Origin: JADJXV01 sp964527785
GTDB taxonomy: Bacteria > Bacteroidota > Ignavibacteria > Kapaibacteriales > UBA961
Direction of reading: 5' to 3'
Length of the DNA stretch: 64,000 nt
Assembly (NCBI GenBank): GCA_964527785.1
Contig: CAZGNO010000006.1
Span: 1-64,000, forward strand
Below the pieces are notes generated by a model. It saw only the letters and a list, made by a program, of their open reading frames with translations, was not told where the DNA came from and did not search any database. Of the stretch, positions 61,424-64,000 are shown in pieces (position 1 is the stretch's first letter; every line of letters begins with the position of its first letter). The translations under genes and the position numbers were made by a program.

Positions 61424-62157
61424 CGTATCAAACTCAGAAATTCATTTCGTAAATTGAAGCAAGTTCCTAGTTTCCCTCGCATGACGGACGTTGTCATCTT
61501 GGCTTTTTCCTCTGCTTCCTGTACACCTCGTGCTATCATACAGTAATGCTTGGAAGTAATAACCACTCCTAACGCTTTGGGCTGAAGTATATCTTCAAGG
61601 AAATCTGCAATTTGCTCACCGAGCTCCTCTTGAATCTGCCCGCGCCTGGAGAACCATTCTACTATCCGTGTGAATTTAGACAGACCAAGAACATGGTCAC
61701 CGGGCATATACCCGATTGAGCATTCACCCGAAATAGTTTGCCAGTGATGAGAACACATTGAGGTTATGGTAATCCCGGTGCTGATAATAAGCTCATCCAC
61801 TTTTTTACGGTTTGGAAACACAGTGCAATTCGGGGGCGGCTCGTAGCGACCGGCAAACAGTTCATTTACCCACATCTTAGCAATTCTGTTTGGAGAATCG
61901 GTACTGTTCGGGTCATTCCTATTAATACGCAGTATTTCGAAAATCTCACTAAGTTTCTCCTCGACCTTCTGTGTCATTTCTCGGCGCTCTTCGATTGAAA
62001 CCGGTATATTACCGTTTGCATCAAATAGTAGTTTACCTTGTGAATTTACAACAGGAAATGTTGGAGGTTCTTCGATTCGCTGGAACTTCTCCCTATCGAA
62101 TCCATTCTCTACAAATTCATCGTGGCTTGTAGTAAATGATTGGTTTGATATTTTCAT
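61420..62157 (-). CDS. folE: GTP cyclohydrolase I
   Basis: 245 aa, forming 7,8-dihydroneopterin triphosphate from GTP. The zinc ligands are Cys ~135 and His ~138 in 'ITSMCSHHWQTISGECSIGY' and Cys ~206 in 'SKHYCMIARGVQ'; 'GLSKFTRIVEWFSRRGQIQEELGEQIADFL' is the usual signature. An N-terminal ~60-residue extension and 'HHW' in place of 'HHL' differ from folate-type E. coli FolE. It overlaps queD by 4 bp (ATGA) and rnhB by 4 bp (GTGA), so pterin genes are strictly coupled. Confidence 0.93.
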   Translation of the reverse strand: MKISNQSFTTSHDEFVENGFDREKFQRIEEPPTFPVVNSQGKLLFDANGNIPVSIEERREMTQKVEEKLSEIFEILRINRNDPNSTDSPNRIAKMWVNELFAGRYEPPPNCTVFPNRKKVDELIISTGITITSMCSHHWQTISGECSIGYMPGDHVLGLSKFTRIVEWFSRRGQIQEELGEQIADFLEDILQPKALGVVITSKHYCMIARGVQEAEEKAKMTTSVMRGKLGTCFNLRNEFLSLIR

Positions 62158-62615
62158 ACGGGAATCTCCTTGTTCGTTGAGCTTAATTTATAGCGTGGAA
62201 TATCAACCGGCGTACCAAAATATTCTACAAAATTACTGTCTGACTCGAATAATTTTATCGAAAAAAGCTCTCCTACCGGAAGGTTTTGTGCAATAATTCC
62301 CCAAAAGACGATTGCAATGTTTTCGGCAGTCGGGATAATCCCATGCAAAAAATCAACATCGTAATTGAGATGCTTGTGATCAACCTTGTCAATAATTTTA
62401 TTCTCAAGAATATCACGCAGAAGCTTCAAATCAATTACATACCCTGTTTTCAGGTCAGGAATACCCTTTACAGTTACTTCCAGCGTGTAATTATGCCCGT
62501 GTCCATTAGGATTATTGCATTTATCAAATATTGCTTCGTTGTCATCGTCCGTGAAAGTTGGGTTAAAGAGCCGATGGGAAGCTGAAAAATGAACTTTTCT
62601 TGTAACAAAGACCAT
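62154..62615 (-). CDS. queD: 6-pyruvoyl-tetrahydropterin synthase / QueD family protein
   Basis: 153 aa T-fold enzyme using dihydroneopterin triphosphate. The zinc His are in 'FSASHRLF' (His ~14) and 'HGH' (~39 and ~41); the catalytic Cys ~33 sits in 'KCNNPNGHGHNYTLEV', spacing C-x5-HGH. 'KVDHKHLNYDV' gives the Asp-His pair of the triad (~79-80), and 'PTAENIAIVFW' the late Glu region. C-x5-HGH is the spacing of eukaryotic BH4-forming PTPS, whereas QueD of queuosine has C-x3-HGH. Thus the product may be pyruvoyl-tetrahydropterin rather than carboxytetrahydropterin. AGGAGA precedes ATG 62615; first gene of the coupled chain. Confidence 0.85.
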   Translation of the reverse strand: MVFVTRKVHFSASHRLFNPTFTDDDNEAIFDKCNNPNGHGHNYTLEVTVKGIPDLKTGYVIDLKLLRDILENKIIDKVDHKHLNYDVDFLHGIIPTAENIAIVFWGIIAQNLPVGELFSIKLFESDSNFVEYFGTPVDIPRYKLSSTNKEIPV

Positions 62616-62781
62616 CTTTTTTTCTCCTGTTAAAATTAGTTTAATTCAGTCATTACCGGGCAGAGCTACGTAAATAATTAGTAATTTTGAAGAGTATCAA
62701 ACGGATTCTCATAAACGAACATACTACGAATTTACCGTCTACTAAAGTAAATTTTCAATTATTTACATTTTGGCATTATAT

Positions 62782-63669
62782 ATGAAACGAATATTCTTTG
62801 CTTTTGGTTTAGTATTTCTGATTCCTGTTTTTACTAATGCATCAGTGTTATTTCAGAAATCATTCAAGATGCAAGCTGTTAGAAGTGCTTTAGTAGATTC
62901 ACTTCGCGCTGCAGCCGATAGCCAAGCAATAACCGGAAAGCCGCACCTTGTTATTCCACCGACACAGTCAATCAATGTATTGAAAGAAGCAATGATTCAA
63001 AGAGTTAAAGCATTGCAAAACCTTGAATTTTTAGCGGATATGACTGTAAAATTCGACGGAATGACTCAAATGGGTAATTGTGAAGCAAAACTATGTAGCT
63101 CAGATTCTATGTGTGTTACAATTAACGGACCTTTTGGTATTTTTGTAGGGAAAATGTTTGCTACCCCTACAAATTTTGTATTCTATGATGCTTTTAAAAA
63201 TAGAGTTGTCACCGGTGTTCCAAGTGCCGATAATATTGCCAAAACACTAAGAATTCCTCTGTCCGGTGAGGATTTTGTTCACTTGATGCGTGGTGAAGCA
63301 CCTACTAGTGTCATTGGACAATTCAATTGTGAATTTACAGAAAGTACAGAAAAGTCATCTGACACTAACATTATTTTTTTTGTTCGCCGTTCTGAAACTT
63401 TTGGGGCAGAATATGTGTTGTTTTCAATGAAAGACAAGGTAATTACACAGTTTCAGAAGAAGTCTCCTGAGGGCAAAATTCAACTTAATGTTAAGTACAG
63501 TAACTTTAAAAATATAAGCGGTATTTTGCTCGCGCAGAGTATAGACATCCAATCACCTGAAAACGAAGCTACTGCTTCGATGACTTTGTCTTCAATCAAA
63601 ATTAATAGAGATATTCCTTCAATCCGTTTTTCAGTGCCCAAAGGGTTGGAAACAATACATCTTGACTAA
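62782..63669 (+). CDS. Exported DUF4292/LolB-like protein
   Basis: 295 aa with a signal peptide (MKRIFFAFGLVFLIPVFTNA). The mature part has alternating strands and segments 'ADMTVKFDGMTQMGNCEAKL', 'NGPFGIFVGKMFATPTNFVFYD', 'LSGEDFVHLMRGEAP', which follow the DUF4292 pattern of Bacteroidota envelope proteins thought to share the LolB/LolA half-barrel. There is no lipobox Cys. Its position next to an LptD-like gene supports a role in outer-membrane lipid or lipoprotein handling. ATG 62782 is chosen over TTG 62770 because it starts the signal peptide. Confidence 0.65.
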   Translation: MKRIFFAFGLVFLIPVFTNASVLFQKSFKMQAVRSALVDSLRAAADSQAITGKPHLVIPPTQSINVLKEAMIQRVKALQNLEFLADMTVKFDGMTQMGNCEAKLCSSDSMCVTINGPFGIFVGKMFATPTNFVFYDAFKNRVVTGVPSADNIAKTLRIPLSGEDFVHLMRGEAPTSVIGQFNCEFTESTEKSSDTNIIFFVRRSETFGAEYVLFSMKDKVITQFQKKSPEGKIQLNVKYSNFKNISGILLAQSIDIQSPENEATASMTLSSIKINRDIPSIRFSVPKGLETIHLD

Positions 63670-63694
63670 ATTTTCACAAACACCTTTCGTAATA

Positions 63695-64000
63695 ATGCCT
63701 AACTCATTGCACCGAATATCATTACTCTGTTTGATAATAATATGTGCAAGCGCAGTAGTTTTCACTTTTAATGCTTCAGCTACTCCACTACGGTATAGCT
63801 TACAGGACTCTCTACGTACCAAACTTCTTCCTGATTCCAATATTCGCGAGCAAAACACCGACTCATCAGTAAAACATAATGATTCACTGACAATTATCTC
63901 CGATTCAATCGCCAACCGACCTAAAAGTGACCTTGATACGGTTGTGACGTACTATGCTAAAGATTCTGTAGTGTTTTCTCTCAGCAAGAAAACAATGCGA
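63695..64000 (+). CDS. lptD: LptD-like outer-membrane LPS assembly protein, N-terminal part only
   Basis: The open frame runs from ATG 63695 to the window edge (102 codons, no stop), so the gene is partial. It has a signal peptide ('ISLLCLIIICASAVVFTFNASA') and then an acidic/Ser-rich linker. Residues ~81-102, 'DTVVTYYAKDSVVFSLSKKT', match the start of the OstA/LptA-like domain in Bacteroidota LptD proteins ('..Y.AKDSI.....'). LptD is the beta-barrel that inserts LPS in the outer membrane. It begins 25 bp after the DUF4292-like gene, on the same strand. Identification rests on one short motif. Confidence 0.6.
   Translation, partial: MPNSLHRISLLCLIIICASAVVFTFNASATPLRYSLQDSLRTKLLPDSNIREQNTDSSVKHNDSLTIISDSIANRPKSDLDTVVTYYAKDSVVFSLSKKTMR

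Noticed and set aside
62616..62781. A preQ1 or other riboswitch in front of queD
   Set aside because: No conserved aptamer core or downstream terminator/anti-terminator could be made out; the leader is short and AT-rich.

Overview
The window is a dense, AT-rich bacterial chromosome segment with about 50 protein genes, one tRNA, one tmRNA and no rRNA or intact mobile element. It most likely comes from the Bacteroidota/Chlorobiota side of the tree, for example a Kapabacteria- or Ignavibacteria-like lineage. The support is: three large secreted multidomain proteins with a type IX secretion (T9SS)-style C-terminal sorting domain; an alternative complex III plus A2-type cytochrome oxidase supercluster like that of Rhodothermus-type bacteria; TPR-histidine kinase and TPR-LuxR regulators; type 2 IPP isomerase; Gram-negative envelope genes (lpxK, an lptD-like gene); and promoters of the Bacteroidota form TTTG-N20-TAnnTTTG. 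The phylum call is inference; no marker was searched.

Layout. 0.2-10.2 kb: a secreted beta-propeller T9SS cargo, a PaaG-like isomerase, an alkyltransferase-like protein divergent from a biotin carrier protein, a CPBP protease, menA, a sodium:solute symporter and a second T9SS cargo. 10.2-17.8 kb, plus strand: murI, a YqeY-like gene, a cytosolic TPR histidine kinase, mutS2, lpxK and a class I amidotransferase. 17.8-21.4 kb is the accessory part: a stub of a type III DNA methyltransferase, an alpha/beta hydrolase split by a one-base frameshift in front of its catalytic His, a PadR plus pentapeptide-repeat pair, three evenly spaced hairpins, and ssrA with an unusually long 19-residue tag. 21.5-38.7 kb is mostly housekeeping: a DUF2279-like protein, gap, dprA, fni, recN, a SpoT-like HD protein lacking one metal ligand, tRNA-His, an aldo/keto reductase, a half-length SecF paralogue, secD, secF, a STAS protein, purA, guaB and a Xaa-Pro peptidase. 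38.9-44.2 kb, minus strand: a heparinase-like T9SS lyase, a TPR-LuxR regulator and a small hydrolase.

44.3-59.2 kb is one minus-strand respiratory locus of 15 genes: cytochrome c, coxB, coxA, ctaA, ctaB, coxC, coxD, sco, a small Cys-motif membrane protein, actA, actB, actC, actD, actE, actF. It is preceded by a promoter matching the Bacteroidota consensus at both elements and followed by a 15-bp hairpin. It encodes menaquinol oxidation by alternative complex III, transfer through cytochrome c to an A2-type oxidase, and the assembly factors for heme a and CuA. MenA at 5.3-6.2 kb probably makes the quinone that feeds it.

59.5-62.6 kb, minus strand: the chain queD/PTPS, folE, rnhB, pyrC, the first three overlapping by 4 bp. 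The right edge has a DUF4292/LolB-like envelope protein and the start of an LptD-like protein that leaves the window.

I see no wholly new multi-gene system. The best leads are the degraded region beside ssrA, the ssrA tag itself, the half SecF, the altered HD protein, the FolE plus CxxxxxHGH-type pterin synthase pair, and the small membrane protein embedded in the respiratory operon.
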